This document shows, piece after piece, positions 43,392-55,507 of a stretch of 64,000 nucleotides of DNA (within the stretch, counting starts at the first letter, position 1; each line of letters starts with the position of its first letter). The position numbers and the translations under genes are program-made. Where the stretch lies: positions 186,001 to 250,000 of the forward strand of contig JBGAHD010000004.1 in NCBI GenBank assembly GCA_044226395.1. The letters are read 5' to 3'. The notes beneath the pieces were generated by a model. It searched no databases. It was not told the origin of the DNA and saw nothing but the letters and a program-made list of their open reading frames with translations. The stretch is from JBGAHD01 sp044226395 (lineage in GTDB: Bacteria; Pseudomonadota; Gammaproteobacteria; Xanthomonadales; Ahniellaceae).

Positions 43392-44714
43392 TCAACCCTT
43401 CAAGGTCGCCGGTCGCGTGCGGCAATGGGTGACGCAGCGCGCGATGGTCTCGAAATCGTCGAGGCCATACCAGAACACATTCCACTTCTCGCCCTTGACG
43501 CAACCGTCGGCCTCGTCGAAGTAGAACTCATTGACCGGATTGGCCGGTCGCGCGCGCCAGAACAGCCGATCGATCTCGGCGCGCATCGACTGCCATGCCG
43601 CGCGACCCAGGCCTTCGCCCTGCGCGTCCTCGGCGACGGCGAACTTGTCGAGATGCGGAATGCCGTCCTCGAGCGTGATCAACAACGCCGCGCGATAGTG
43701 CTGACTGACGTAGGCGCGATGGAGCTTGGTGCGCTTGAAATAGTCCGGCGCCAACTTGCGCCCGAAACCCGACTCGATCAAATGCCGCAGGCGCTTGGTA
43801 TCGAGCTGATCCCAGCGCGTCACGCGCTTGATCTTCTCGCCCAGGCGCAACATCGTGCCCGAGCCGCGATGCGTGAACAGTTCCTTGGCCATTTCCTCGG
43901 GCTTGGTGATCGACACCGAGGACGAGGGCGGCAGCTTGGTCAGCAGATCGTGGATCTGCTGCAGCTTCAGGCGCATGCCGCCTTGCACCCAACTCGCCTG
44001 CATCAGCTGATCGTATTCGGTCGAGAGGTTGATCGACGAAATCGGATCGCCCGCTTCATCGAGCAGCGCGCCCGTGCCGGTGAGGAAGATGATCTTGTAC
44101 GGCTTGAGCTTGGTCACCAGTTCATTGGCGGCGACGTCGGCATTGATGTTGAGGATCTGACCGCCCTCGGTCTCGCCCAGGCTCGCGATGACCGGAACCG
44201 AACCCACCTTGATGCAGGCGTCGAGCGCGGCGACCTGCACGCGCGTGACCTTGCCGACGAGCTGATACTTGCGGCGATTCAAGTAATCGGCTTCGAACAC
44301 GCCACCGATCACCGAACTGGCGCGCGCGCCGGCGGCCTGCAGGGCTTCGACCAGTTTCAGGTTCTCGGTGTGGAACACACGCCGCACTACGGCCAGCGCC
44401 GCTGGCGACGTCACGCGCAAGCCATCGATGATGGGCGTGACGATGCCGGCGCGTTGCAGTTCCTCGTTCAACTGCGGGCCCGCGCCGTGAATGACGATGG
44501 GCGTGAGGCCGACCTGCTGCAGAAAGGCGAGCGAGGACACGAGATTGTCCAGATCGTCCTGCAAGATCGCGCCGCCGACCTTGACCACGGCGAAGCGCTT
44601 GGCGTCGAGCTGCGAGAAGCGCTTGAGGTACTGCTGAATTTCCTTGGCGCTGGCCATGTTCGACAACAGGCGAACGATGGTCGAACGCAGTTCGATGCTG
44701 CCTTCAACGGTCAT
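43392..44714 (-). CDS. argB: Bifunctional N-acetylglutamate synthase / kinase
   Basis: 440 residues. Residues 30-290 are an amino-acid kinase domain (FAVVKVGGAILQDD, IVIHGAGPQLNEEL, NINADVAANELV); residues 300-440 are an N-acetyltransferase domain (ITLEDGIPHLDKFAVAEDAQ then GEGLGRAAW). This fused NAGS-NAGK is the vertebrate-like type described in Xanthomonadales, doing the first two steps and probably the target of arginine inhibition. It overlaps the upstream argE' by 11 bases. Confidence 0.93.
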   Translation of the reverse strand: MTVEGSIELRSTIVRLLSNMASAKEIQQYLKRFSQLDAKRFAVVKVGGAILQDDLDNLVSSLAFLQQVGLTPIVIHGAGPQLNEELQRAGIVTPIIDGLRVTSPAALAVVRRVFHTENLKLVEALQAAGARASSVIGGVFEADYLNRRKYQLVGKVTRVQVAALDACIKVGSVPVIASLGETEGGQILNINADVAANELVTKLKPYKIIFLTGTGALLDEAGDPISSINLSTEYDQLMQASWVQGGMRLKLQQIHDLLTKLPPSSSVSITKPEEMAKELFTHRGSGTMLRLGEKIKRVTRWDQLDTKRLRHLIESGFGRKLAPDYFKRTKLHRAYVSQHYRAALLITLEDGIPHLDKFAVAEDAQGEGLGRAAWQSMRAEIDRLFWRARPANPVNEFYFDEADGCVKGEKWNVFWYGLDDFETIARCVTHCRTRPATLKG

Positions 44715-45795
44715 GAGCGATCATCCGGAGATAGTGCTGGGCCACGCGTTCGAGTTGTTCGAGCGCGACCCATTCGTTGGCGGTATGGGCCTGAGCGATG
44801 TCGCCCGGGCCGAACACGAGCGCGGTCAAGCCGGCTTGCGAAAACAGCGAGGCCTCGGTCCAGAAGTTGACCGCGCCGCCCTCAGGCAAACCCAGGCGCG
44901 CGGCGAGGTCACGCGCCGCGGCCAATTGCGCCGCCGCGCCTTCGCCGGGTGCCGCGGGCAGCGGCGGGCCACGGAAGTTTTCCGACAATGGCGCGAGTTG
45001 CTCGGCAGGCGCGAGGGCTTGCAGCGCGGCCTTGAGCTCGTCGATCGACTGCGAGGGCAAGGGCCGCATGCCGAAGCGGATCGTGCAACTCGGCGCGATG
45101 ACATTGGCCTTGATGCCACCCTCGATGCGACCGAGATTGAACGGCAGGCCCGACAGTTCGCCGAAGCGCGTATCGGACTGCGCGCGCGCGAACTCGAGCG
45201 CGCGCGCCGACCAGTTCACCGCGCGATGAATCGCGCTGTCGCCCATCGCGCGCGCTTCCGAAGCATGGCCGGCGATACCGCTGAAGTTCGCGTCCAGCGA
45301 CAGGATGCCGCGATGCGCGAACACCGCGCGCGCTTGCGTGGGCTCGGCGACGATGGCCTCGTTGAACCCGTGCGGCGTGCGAAGAAAGCCGGCGATGCAG
45401 CGCGCGTCGTTGGCTTCTTCATCGCTGGAGAACAGCAGCGCCAGCGGTCCCTCGACCTGTCGCGCGGCGACGATCATCGCGGCCGCGGCGCCCTTGATGT
45501 CGCAGGCGCCCAGGCCGTACGCGCGATCGTCACGCACGGTCAGTTGATGCGGCGGCGTGTGCCACCCGTCCGCCGTGGGCACGGTGTCGAGATGGAAGTT
45601 GTACACGCGCCGGGGCGCGCCACGCACTGACAGTAAGGTGATCGCGCCCGCGCCGTAGTCGGTCAGCGTGTGCGTGAAGCCCGGCAGCTCGCGGCGCAGG
45701 TACTCGAAAATTCCCGCGGGCGCGATCGCGCGCGGCGGATTGCGCGTGTCGATCGCGACCAGGGCCGCGAGATGGCGCAGGATCTCGTCGATCAT
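44704..45795 (-). CDS. argE': N-acetyl-L-citrulline deacetylase (M20 family)
   Basis: 363 residues. Zinc-site motifs of the M20 family: YNFHLDTVPTADGW, GACDIKGAAAAM, LLFSSDEEAND, and the C-terminal TEASLFSQAG with AHTANEWV. In this order of bacteria the enzyme removes the acetyl group from acetylcitrulline rather than acetylornithine; the neighbouring acetylornithine carbamoyltransferase supports that. ATG 45795 has GGAG six bases upstream; longer frames upstream extend into argG and are rejected. Confidence 0.9.
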   Translation of the reverse strand: MIDEILRHLAALVAIDTRNPPRAIAPAGIFEYLRRELPGFTHTLTDYGAGAITLLSVRGAPRRVYNFHLDTVPTADGWHTPPHQLTVRDDRAYGLGACDIKGAAAAMIVAARQVEGPLALLFSSDEEANDARCIAGFLRTPHGFNEAIVAEPTQARAVFAHRGILSLDANFSGIAGHASEARAMGDSAIHRAVNWSARALEFARAQSDTRFGELSGLPFNLGRIEGGIKANVIAPSCTIRFGMRPLPSQSIDELKAALQALAPAEQLAPLSENFRGPPLPAAPGEGAAAQLAAARDLAARLGLPEGGAVNFWTEASLFSQAGLTALVFGPGDIAQAHTANEWVALEQLERVAQHYLRMIAHDR

Positions 45796-45820
45796 GACGT
45801 GCTCCGTCGAACCGGCGCGC

Positions 45821-47017
45821 TCAGCGCCGGTTGACCTCGGCATGCAGACCGCTGGACATGCCGTAGAGACGGATGAAGCCTTCGGCCTCGGCCACGCCCC
45901 AGTCGGCGGCTTGCGCGTAGGTCGCGCGCGCCGTGCGCAGGATGTGCGGCGATTCGATGGCCACGGCCTCGACCGTGCCGCCACGCGTCTCCAGCGTCAC
46001 CGTGCCATTGACGCAAGCCTGGCTGGCGGCGAGGAAGGCATCGAGATCGTGCTTGAGCGGCTCGTGGAAAAATCCCTCGTACACCAGCTCCACCCACTTC
46101 TGCCCGACCACGGGCTTGAAGCGGTTCTGATGCTTGGTCAGCACGGTTTCTTCGAGCGCGCGATGCGCGGCGCACAGCGCGGTCAAACCCGGCGCCTCGA
46201 ACACGATGCGGCCCTTGAGGCCAATCGTCGTGTCGCCGGTGTAGATGCCGCGACCGACGCCGTACTTGCCGAAGGTTTCGTTGAGCGTGCGCAGGATCTC
46301 CGGACCCGCGAGGCGTCGACCGTCGATGGCCACGGCCACGCCGCGCTCGAACGTGAGCTTCATGCGCAGTGCTTCGCGCGGCCATTGATCGCGCGGCGCG
46401 CACCAGGCGCGGGCGCCCTCGCCCGGCGCTTCCCAGCGGTCGATCTCGCCGCCGGACAGGGTCACGCCGAGAATATTCTCGTTGATCGTGTAGCTTTTTT
46501 GCTTGGCGCGCACGCCGAAGCCGCGCTCCTCGAGATAGCGCTGCTCGTAGGCGCGCACCTCGGTGTGTTCCTTCTGGATCTCGCGGATCGGCGCGATGAT
46601 GGTGTAGTCGCCCAGCGCCTTCACCGTCACGTCGAAGCGCACCTGGTCATTGCCCATGCCCGTGCAGCCGTGCGCGAACAAACGCGTGCCGAGCTGGTCG
46701 GCCCACTTCAGCGATTCCTGCACGATCAGATAGCGATCCGAAGTCATCAGCGGATACTGGCCTTGATACCACTGACCGGCGCGCACGAAGGGCACGACGA
46801 AGTCGTCCCAAATGGTCTGACCCGCGTCGACGGTGCGGTGCTCGGCCACGCCGAGTTCAGCCGCGCGTCCTTCGATGAAGGCGCGTTCCTCGGCCGAGAC
46901 GCCGCCCGTGTCGGCGAAGATCGAGTACACCGTGTAGCCCCGTTCTTTCAGCCACGGCACGCAGAAACTGGTGTCCAGGCCGCCGGAAAACGCCAGGACG
47001 ATTTTCTTGTCGCTCAT
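45821..47017 (-). CDS. argG: Argininosuccinate synthase
   Basis: 398 residues; joins citrulline and aspartate using ATP. N-terminal PP-loop LAFSGGLDTSFCVPWLKERG and the TGMGNDQVRFD segment are visible. GGAG precedes ATG 47017. Twenty-five bases separate it from argE' and 22 from argF'. Confidence 0.96.
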   Translation of the reverse strand: MSDKKIVLAFSGGLDTSFCVPWLKERGYTVYSIFADTGGVSAEERAFIEGRAAELGVAEHRTVDAGQTIWDDFVVPFVRAGQWYQGQYPLMTSDRYLIVQESLKWADQLGTRLFAHGCTGMGNDQVRFDVTVKALGDYTIIAPIREIQKEHTEVRAYEQRYLEERGFGVRAKQKSYTINENILGVTLSGGEIDRWEAPGEGARAWCAPRDQWPREALRMKLTFERGVAVAIDGRRLAGPEILRTLNETFGKYGVGRGIYTGDTTIGLKGRIVFEAPGLTALCAAHRALEETVLTKHQNRFKPVVGQKWVELVYEGFFHEPLKHDLDAFLAASQACVNGTVTLETRGGTVEAVAIESPHILRTARATYAQAADWGVAEAEGFIRLYGMSSGLHAEVNRR

Positions 47018-47039
47018 TTCGTTACTCCAGGAACAAAGT

Positions 47040-48053
47040 TTATTGGCGGCCGTTGAGGCGCAGCATTTCGGTCATCACCGCTTTCTGCACGTGCAGGCGG
47101 TTCTCGGCTTCGTCGATGGCCATGCAGTACGGCGCGTCCATCACCGCGTCGGTGGCCTTGATGTTGCGACGAAGCGGCAGGCAGTGACTGAACACGCCAT
47201 CGCGGGTGAGCGCCATCTTGGCCTCGTCGACGATGAAGTGCTTGTACTGGTCGCGGATGGGCTTTTCCTGTTCCCAGCGGCCGAAGTACGGCAGCGCGCC
47301 CCAGCTCTTGGCGTAGACGATGTCGGCGCCGCGATAGCTCGATTCGATATCGTGACTGACCGTGAGCGAGCCGCCGTTCTCGGCGACATTGCGTCGGCCG
47401 TGTTCCATGTAGCGCTCGTCGAGCACGTAGTCGGGCGTGGGGCACAGCAAGGTGACGTCCATGCCGTAGCGCGTGGCGATCTGCAGCGCCGAATTGGCGA
47501 CCGCGGTGTTGAGCGCCTTGGGGTGATAGGTCCAGGTCAGCACGTACTTGCGCCCGCGCAGGTCGTCGCCGAAGCGCTCGCGCAGGGCCAGCACGTGAGC
47601 CAGTTCCTGACACGGATGCGTGATGGTTTCGAGGTTGATCACCGGCACTTCGGCGTACTGGGCGAAGGCCTTGATCACCGCGTCCTCGCGATCACGCGAC
47701 CAGTCGACGAACTTCGGAAACGCGCGCACGCCGATCAGGTCGCAATAGCGCGACAGCACGCGCGCGACTTCGGCGACGTGTTCCTCGGCGTCGCCGTCCA
47801 TGATCTTGCGCGGCTCGAACTCGATGCCCCAGGCATCGCGCCCCGGCGCCAGCACCACGGCATGGCCACCCAGTTGCCAGGCGCCGATCTCGAACGAGGA
47901 GCGCGTGCGCATGGAGCTGTTGAAAAACACCAGCGCGATGGCGCGGCCGGCGAGATCGCGGCCCAGGCGCTCGCGCTTGAAGTGCGCGGCGCGCTCGAGC
48001 ATGCGGTCGAGTTCGGCGCGGGAAAAATCCTGGGTGGTCAGAAAATGGCGCAT
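47040..48053 (-). CDS. argF': N-acetyl-L-ornithine carbamoyltransferase
   Basis: 337 residues. Carbamoyl-phosphate site FFNSSMRTRSSFE (residues 43-55), ETITHPCQELAH, YHPKALNTAVANSAL and SHCLPLRRNIKATDAV follow the Xanthomonas acetylornithine enzyme closely and differ from ordinary OTCase. The glutamate in MDGDAEEH (about residue 90) matches the one reported to distinguish the acetyl- from the succinyl-ornithine enzyme (from memory). First gene of the operon; its leader holds a candidate arginine attenuator. Ribosome site weak. Confidence 0.93.
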   Translation of the reverse strand: MRHFLTTQDFSRAELDRMLERAAHFKRERLGRDLAGRAIALVFFNSSMRTRSSFEIGAWQLGGHAVVLAPGRDAWGIEFEPRKIMDGDAEEHVAEVARVLSRYCDLIGVRAFPKFVDWSRDREDAVIKAFAQYAEVPVINLETITHPCQELAHVLALRERFGDDLRGRKYVLTWTYHPKALNTAVANSALQIATRYGMDVTLLCPTPDYVLDERYMEHGRRNVAENGGSLTVSHDIESSYRGADIVYAKSWGALPYFGRWEQEKPIRDQYKHFIVDEAKMALTRDGVFSHCLPLRRNIKATDAVMDAPYCMAIDEAENRLHVQKAVMTEMLRLNGRQ

Positions 48054-48079
48054 GGTCGGGTCTTCGGCGGCGGAAAAAC

Positions 48080-48144
48080 AAAAAAGCCCAGCACGGGGGC
48101 TGGGCTTTCGTATATACGAGGACGGATGTCCGTCGCTACCCAGC
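48080..48144 (-). promoter_or_regulatory. Candidate arginine-responsive transcription attenuator of the arg operon
   Basis: Read leftwards. A terminator with 10-bp stem AAAGCCCAGC (48108-48099)/GCTGGGCTTT (48092-48083) is followed by TTTG and TTTTT, 30 bases before argF'. Upstream, GCUGGGU (48144-48138) overlaps the last sense codons and stop of an arginine-rich leader frame and can pair with GCCCAGC, the terminator's 5' arm, as an antiterminator. Between them lies a hairpin GACGG-ACAU-CCGUC (48134-48121). A ribosome stalled at the Arg codons would leave GCUGGGU free; one reaching the stop would cover it. Mechanism inferred from sequence. Confidence 0.7.
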
Positions 48145-48183
48145 GCGATGGTGCGGGGAGCGTCGGCGCGCGCGCGAGGTCAT
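48136..48183 (-). CDS. Arginine-rich leader peptide of the arg operon
   Basis: Fifteen codons, MTSRARRRSPHHRAG then TAG. Five are arginine, four within codons 4-8 (CGC GCG CGC CGA CGC). The frame continues upstream through ATGs at 48213, 48240 and 48258 or so, so the true start could be earlier, giving up to about 40 residues; no strong ribosome site marks any of them. Its stop coincides with the presumed antiterminator arm. A possible promoter box GACAAT lies at 48318-48313. Confidence 0.55.
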   Translation of the reverse strand: MTSRARRRSPHHRAG

Positions 48184-48330
48184 GCCGGCGGCCATGTAGG
48201 CGCTGGTCATTCCTTCGGCGGCGGCAAGGCGAATGGACATGGGGCGCGATTGAAACATGGCGGCCCGGCCGGGGGCAAGGGCGAAGGGCCTTGCGGGTCT
48301 CGCATGTCCCCGATTGTCCTGGCCCAAACG

Positions 48331-48360
48331 AAAACGGCGGCCCGAGGGCCGCCGTCGTTT
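48331..48360 (-). terminator. Terminator of the glycine-zipper gene
   Basis: On the minus strand an ACGGCGGCCC-type stem pairs around a 3-nt loop and ends in GTTTTCGTTT, about 20 bases after the stop of the upstream gene. It separates that gene from the arg operon promoter region. Confidence 0.8.
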
Positions 48361-48379
48361 CCACCGATGTCGTTCGCGC

Positions 48380-48970
48380 TCAGTCGGAGGGCGTGACCGA
48401 GACGCGCACCCGCAGCTTGTCGCCCGGGTTGTAGTTCAGGCGGCTGACGTAGACCTCGCCGCGATAGCGGTACTCGACGTCGTAGCCGGAGATTTCGCGG
48501 CGCTCGCGCGCGTCGTCGACGTAGCGGCAGCGGCGTTCGGTGCTTTCATACGAGCGCCCCGGGCCGTTGTTCCTGTCGATGTTGTGGCCAACCGCGCCAC
48601 CGATCACGGCGCCGGCGACGGTGGCGGCCTTGCGGCCATCGCCCTTGCCGACCTGATTGCCCAGGGCGCCGCCGATGATGGCGCCGAGCACCGTGCCGCC
48701 GGTGGTGTTGCCGCCGTCGCGCTCGCGATGCACGACGCGCTCGTCGTAGCATTCCTCGCGCGGCTCGTTGGTGCGCACGACTTCGTAGACCGGGTCGACG
48801 CGCAACACGTCGGCATACCCAAAACTCACGTTCTCGACTTGCTCGGGCGGGGGCGGACCGTACTGATCGTCATGACGGTCGCCATAGCGGTCGTCGTAAT
48901 ATCGATCTTGCGCGGCGGCCGAGGCCATGGTGCCTGCGGCGAACGCGGCGATGAGCAGTTTGCGAATCAT
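48380..48970 (-). CDS. Glycine-zipper 2TM domain outer-envelope protein
   Basis: 196 residues with a signal peptide (IRKLLIAAFAAGTMASAAA). The middle contains the glycine-zipper hairpin TVLGAIIGGALGNQVGKGDG (about 94-113) and AATVAGAVIGGAVGHNIDRN, as in the Rickettsia 17-kDa antigen family. Tyrosine/aspartate-rich N-terminal segment. Such proteins sit in or near the outer membrane; function not established. AGGAGA precedes ATG 48970. Confidence 0.85.
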   Translation of the reverse strand: MIRKLLIAAFAAGTMASAAAQDRYYDDRYGDRHDDQYGPPPPEQVENVSFGYADVLRVDPVYEVVRTNEPREECYDERVVHRERDGGNTTGGTVLGAIIGGALGNQVGKGDGRKAATVAGAVIGGAVGHNIDRNNGPGRSYESTERRCRYVDDARERREISGYDVEYRYRGEVYVSRLNYNPGDKLRVRVSVTPSD

Positions 48971-49140
48971 GTCCTGTCTCCTGGAACCCGGCTACGGGGC
49001 TGACGGGCTTAGGTTCTCGATGCGGCCGTATTTAATCACGGACCAGATGAATCCGGTCTAAGCCCATCCCGATGGCGGGGCCGCGCCGTTACAATGTGCC
49101 ACAGCGGTTCGCGACCGCGCCCCTATCCCGAGTATCGCCA

Positions 49141-50535
<1,395 letters not shown>

Positions 50536-50549
50536 GCGCGCGATCCGCG

Positions 50550-50993
50550 ATGACCACCGACCTCGCCCGCACCGATGCCGCGCAGGCCGAGATCGCCGAG
50601 GAGTTTTCCTTCTTCGGCGATTGGACCGAGCGCTATCAGTACTTGATCGACCTGGGTCGCAAGCTCCCCGCCCTGCCGGAAGCCGCGCGCGTCGACACGT
50701 GGAAGGTCAGCGGCTGTCAGTCGCAGGTCTGGATCGTGCCGCACGGCGACGCGGCGAATCTGCGGTTTCAGGCCGCCAGCGATTCGACCATCGTCTCGGG
50801 CCTGATCGCGCTGGTGCTGCGCGTGTATGGCGAGCGCTCGTCGGCCGAGATCCTGGCCACCGAACCGCGCTTCGTCGAGGCCATCGGCCTGAAGGCGCAT
50901 CTGTCGCCCACGCGCAGCAATGGCCTGTCGGCGATGCTCGCGAAAATTCAGGACTACGCACGTCAGGCGCAAGCGGGCGCGCGATTCGAATGA
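50550..50993 (+). CDS. sufE: SufE-family cysteine desulfurase sulfur acceptor
   Basis: 147 residues. The conserved block KVSGCQSQVWI contains the sulfur-accepting cysteine; the surrounding TERYQYLIDLGRKLPALPEA is typical. It takes persulfide from SufS/CsdA for Fe-S cluster assembly. No sufBCDS genes are here; cysS lies immediately upstream. Confidence 0.92.
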   Translation: MTTDLARTDAAQAEIAEEFSFFGDWTERYQYLIDLGRKLPALPEAARVDTWKVSGCQSQVWIVPHGDAANLRFQAASDSTIVSGLIALVLRVYGERSSAEILATEPRFVEAIGLKAHLSPTRSNGLSAMLAKIQDYARQAQAGARFE

Positions 50994-51062
50994 GCGTGAC
51001 GCGCGGTCGCGATTGAGTGCTTCGGCAAGACTCGCGATCGACGACGACGTCGACGCGCGCGA

Positions 51063-51980
51063 TCAATCCTCGGCCATCAAGCGCGCGCGTCGCGCCGCGT
51101 CGGCCTGGGCCGAGCGCGAAGACTGCGCGCGTTCGCCTTCGCGCACCGCCAGCCACACGGCCAGGGCATCGCGCGTCGCGGCCACGTCGTGCACGCGCAC
51201 GATCGACGCGCCGTGCTGAACCGCGATCAGTGCCGCCGCCACTGAACCGTGCAAGCGCGCTTCCACCGGCCGATCGGTCAACGCGCCGATCATCGACTTG
51301 CGCGACAGACCCGCGAGCAGCGGCACGCCCAGATCGCGAAAGCGATCGAGCGAGCGCAAGAGACTGAGATTGTGCTCCAGCGTCTTGCCGAATCCGAAGC
51401 CCGGATCGGCGACCAGCCGCTGTCGATCGATGCCGGCGAACTGCGCGGCGAGAATGCGCTCGGCCAGGAAGCGATGCACCTCGCCCACCACATCGGCGTA
51501 CTCCGGCGAAGCCTGCATGGTGCGCGGCTCGCCGAGCATGTGCATCAGGCACACGGCGACGCGGCTGCCGGCGACCACGTCCAGCGCTTCGTCGCGACGC
51601 AGCGCATAGATGTCATTGACCATGTGCACGCCGGCGGCGATGGCCGCGCGCATCACGCCGGGCTTGGAGGTATCGACCGCGATCGGCACCGAGGTCTCGT
51701 GGACCAGGCGCTCGATCACCGGAATCACGCGCGCGATCTCTTCGGCTTCTTCGACTTGGGCCGCGCCGGGCCGGGTCGATTCACCACCGATGTCGAGCAG
51801 ATCCGCGCCTTCGTCGATCAGCCGCAGCGCGTGCGCCACGGCCGCGTCGGTGTCGCGCAGTTGCCCGCCATCGGAAAAGGAATCCGGCGTGACATTGACC
51901 ACGCCCATGATTCGCGGCCGCTCAAAGCCGATTCTGCGGCCGCCGCAATCGAGCGTGGATGCCGTGTTGATCTCGAACAT
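51063..51980 (-). CDS. folP: Dihydropteroate synthase
   Basis: 305 residues, TIM barrel. IMGVVNVTPDSFSDGG (residues 24-39) and LLDIGGESTRPGA are the two pterin/phosphate motifs; LAGLSRKSMIG holds the PABA-site lysine region. It makes dihydropteroate for folate and is the sulfonamide target. GGGAG lies seven bases before the start. It follows ftsH after 45 bases, as in E. coli; glmM is not in the window. Confidence 0.95.
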   Translation of the reverse strand: MFEINTASTLDCGGRRIGFERPRIMGVVNVTPDSFSDGGQLRDTDAAVAHALRLIDEGADLLDIGGESTRPGAAQVEEAEEIARVIPVIERLVHETSVPIAVDTSKPGVMRAAIAAGVHMVNDIYALRRDEALDVVAGSRVAVCLMHMLGEPRTMQASPEYADVVGEVHRFLAERILAAQFAGIDRQRLVADPGFGFGKTLEHNLSLLRSLDRFRDLGVPLLAGLSRKSMIGALTDRPVEARLHGSVAAALIAVQHGASIVRVHDVAATRDALAVWLAVREGERAQSSRSAQADAARRARLMAED

Positions 51981-52025
51981 CGCACGCTCCCTCGCAGCGC
52001 CGAGGCGCCACGGTGAATAGTCGGA

Positions 52026-53936
<1,911 letters not shown>

Positions 53937-53964
53937 GAGCTCACTCTGTGTGTGACCTGACTAC

Positions 53965-54594
53965 TCAAACGCCCTCGCCCCGGAATCCGGTGCACAGGGC
54001 ATACACTTCCGCGCTTCTCGCGCGCGAGGCCTTGGGCTTGCGCATCGTCACCCGCGCGTACTGTCGCCGCAAGTCCTTCACGTACTCGTCGAAGCCAACG
54101 CCTTGGAACAATTTGACCAGATACGCGCCGCCGGTTTTCAGGTGCGCTCGGGCGAAATCCCGGGCCAATTCAGCCAAGTGCATGGCGCGTGCTTGATCGG
54201 CCGAGCCAATGCCGGACATGTTGGGGGCCATGTCGGATAACACAAGGTCGACCTTGGACTCACCAACCACCTGTTCCAGTTCGGAAAATACGCGCTCTTC
54301 ACGGAAATCGCCCAGGATGAAAGTCACCCCTGGAATGACCGGCATCGGCAGAATGTCCAAGGCCACGATGCGGCCCTTGCCACCCAGATACTGGGCGACC
54401 ATCTGCGACCAGCCGCCCGGCGCCGAACCGAGATCGACCACCGACATGCCCGGCTTGAGCAAATGATCGCGCTCGATCAGCTCCTCGAGCTTGTACGCCG
54501 CGCGCGAGCGCAGGCCCTCGGCCTGGGCTCGCTTGACGAAGGGATCGGCGAAATGTTCCTTGAGCCAGCGCTGGCTGCTCTTGCTGCGGGCCAT
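53965..54594 (-). CDS. rlmE: 23S rRNA (uridine-2'-O-)-methyltransferase
   Basis: 209 residues. SAM-binding VVDLGSAPGGWSQMVAQYLG, catalytic K-D-K residues in RSRAAYKLEEL, LVLSDMAPNMSG and GGAYLVKLFQG. It methylates U2552 of 23S rRNA late in large-subunit assembly. MARSKSS (54594) is the usual start; an in-frame ATG at 54627 adds 11 residues. Paired with ftsH as in other gammaproteobacteria, with yhbY divergent. Confidence 0.95.
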   Translation of the reverse strand: MARSKSSQRWLKEHFADPFVKRAQAEGLRSRAAYKLEELIERDHLLKPGMSVVDLGSAPGGWSQMVAQYLGGKGRIVALDILPMPVIPGVTFILGDFREERVFSELEQVVGESKVDLVLSDMAPNMSGIGSADQARAMHLAELARDFARAHLKTGGAYLVKLFQGVGFDEYVKDLRRQYARVTMRKPKASRARSAEVYALCTGFRGEGV

Positions 54595-54662
54595 GTCCGT
54601 CGGGTCGCGGTTGCGGCGGTGCGCCATGATACCCTGTCGGCGATCCGCGACTCGAATTCGAC

Positions 54663-54959
54663 ATGGCCATCACTGCTTCGCAAACCCGTTACCTGCGCGG
54701 TCTCGCGCACGATCTCAAGCCCGTCGTGATGATCGGCGGCAAGGGCGTCACCACCACCGTGCTCGCGGAACTGACCCGCGCGCTGGAGATTCACGAACTG
54801 GTGAAGGTCGCCATCGCCGACGATGATCGCGAATCGCGCGCCGCCGCTGGCGACGAATTGGCCCGCGCCACCGGCGCGAGCATCGTCCAGCGCATCGGCA
54901 AGATCGTGATCCTGTTCAAGCGCAATCCCGACGAGCCGCGCATCGCGCTGCCGCGCTAA
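54663..54959 (+). CDS. yhbY: Ribosome assembly RNA-binding protein YhbY
   Basis: 98 residues, single CRM domain: RGLAHDLKPVVMIGGKGVT with the GxxG loop, ending in a basic tail. Associates with pre-50S particles. Divergent from rlmE, the conserved arrangement. Five bases before the next gene. Confidence 0.95.
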   Translation: MAITASQTRYLRGLAHDLKPVVMIGGKGVTTTVLAELTRALEIHELVKVAIADDDRESRAAAGDELARATGASIVQRIGKIVILFKRNPDEPRIALPR

Positions 54960-54964
54960 ACGCC

Positions 54965-55348
54965 ATGCAGCTGCAGTGGCAACAACCCGACGCTGGTTTG
55001 TTCGTGCGCCGACTCGACGCGCGTTCGGTGACCGTGGTCGATCGCGTGCTTGAAGCGAGCTTCGTGCTCACGCCCAGCGACGTGATCGAACACTGGCCGG
55101 TGACCGACATCGACGCGCTCGCGCCCGAGCATCTGACGCCGATTCTCGCGCTGGCGCCGGAAGTGTTGTTGCTCGGCAGTGGACAAAAATTGCGATTTCC
55201 CAAGCCGCTCGTGGCCGCGCAATGCCTGACGCGCGGCATCGGCTTGGAGACCATGGACAACGCCGCCTGCGCGCGCACGTTCAACGTGCTCGCCGGCGAA
55301 GGTCGCAAGGTCGTCGCGGCCTTCATCCTCGCGCCCCAATCGATCTGA
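54965..55348 (+). CDS. Mth938/NDUFAF3-like (DUF498) protein
   Basis: 127 residues. PEVLLLGSGQKLRFPKP and GRKVVAAFIL are the hallmarks of the Mth938 fold, shared with mitochondrial complex I assembly factor NDUFAF3. The bacterial function is unclear. Co-transcription with yhbY is likely. Confidence 0.85.
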   Translation: MQLQWQQPDAGLFVRRLDARSVTVVDRVLEASFVLTPSDVIEHWPVTDIDALAPEHLTPILALAPEVLLLGSGQKLRFPKPLVAAQCLTRGIGLETMDNAACARTFNVLAGEGRKVVAAFILAPQSI

Positions 55349-55507
55349 TTCGCGCGCCCGACGCGGAGTAAACCCCGCGCCGCACCCTGCTCCGTTCAAC
55401 CGTGACGAAACGACCGTTGGGTCGCGCATGGGCTGACCGCCCGGTGGCGATCTGCTGTCGTGGACACGCGCCATTCCGGCGCGGGTCGAGAGCCAAGGGG
55501 AACGATG

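Noticed and set aside
48108..48119. TCGTATATACGA palindrome just upstream of the arg terminator as an operator
   Set aside because: It lies within the leader between the stop codon and the terminator and is too short to claim as a repressor site; it may only be an AT-rich linker of the attenuator.
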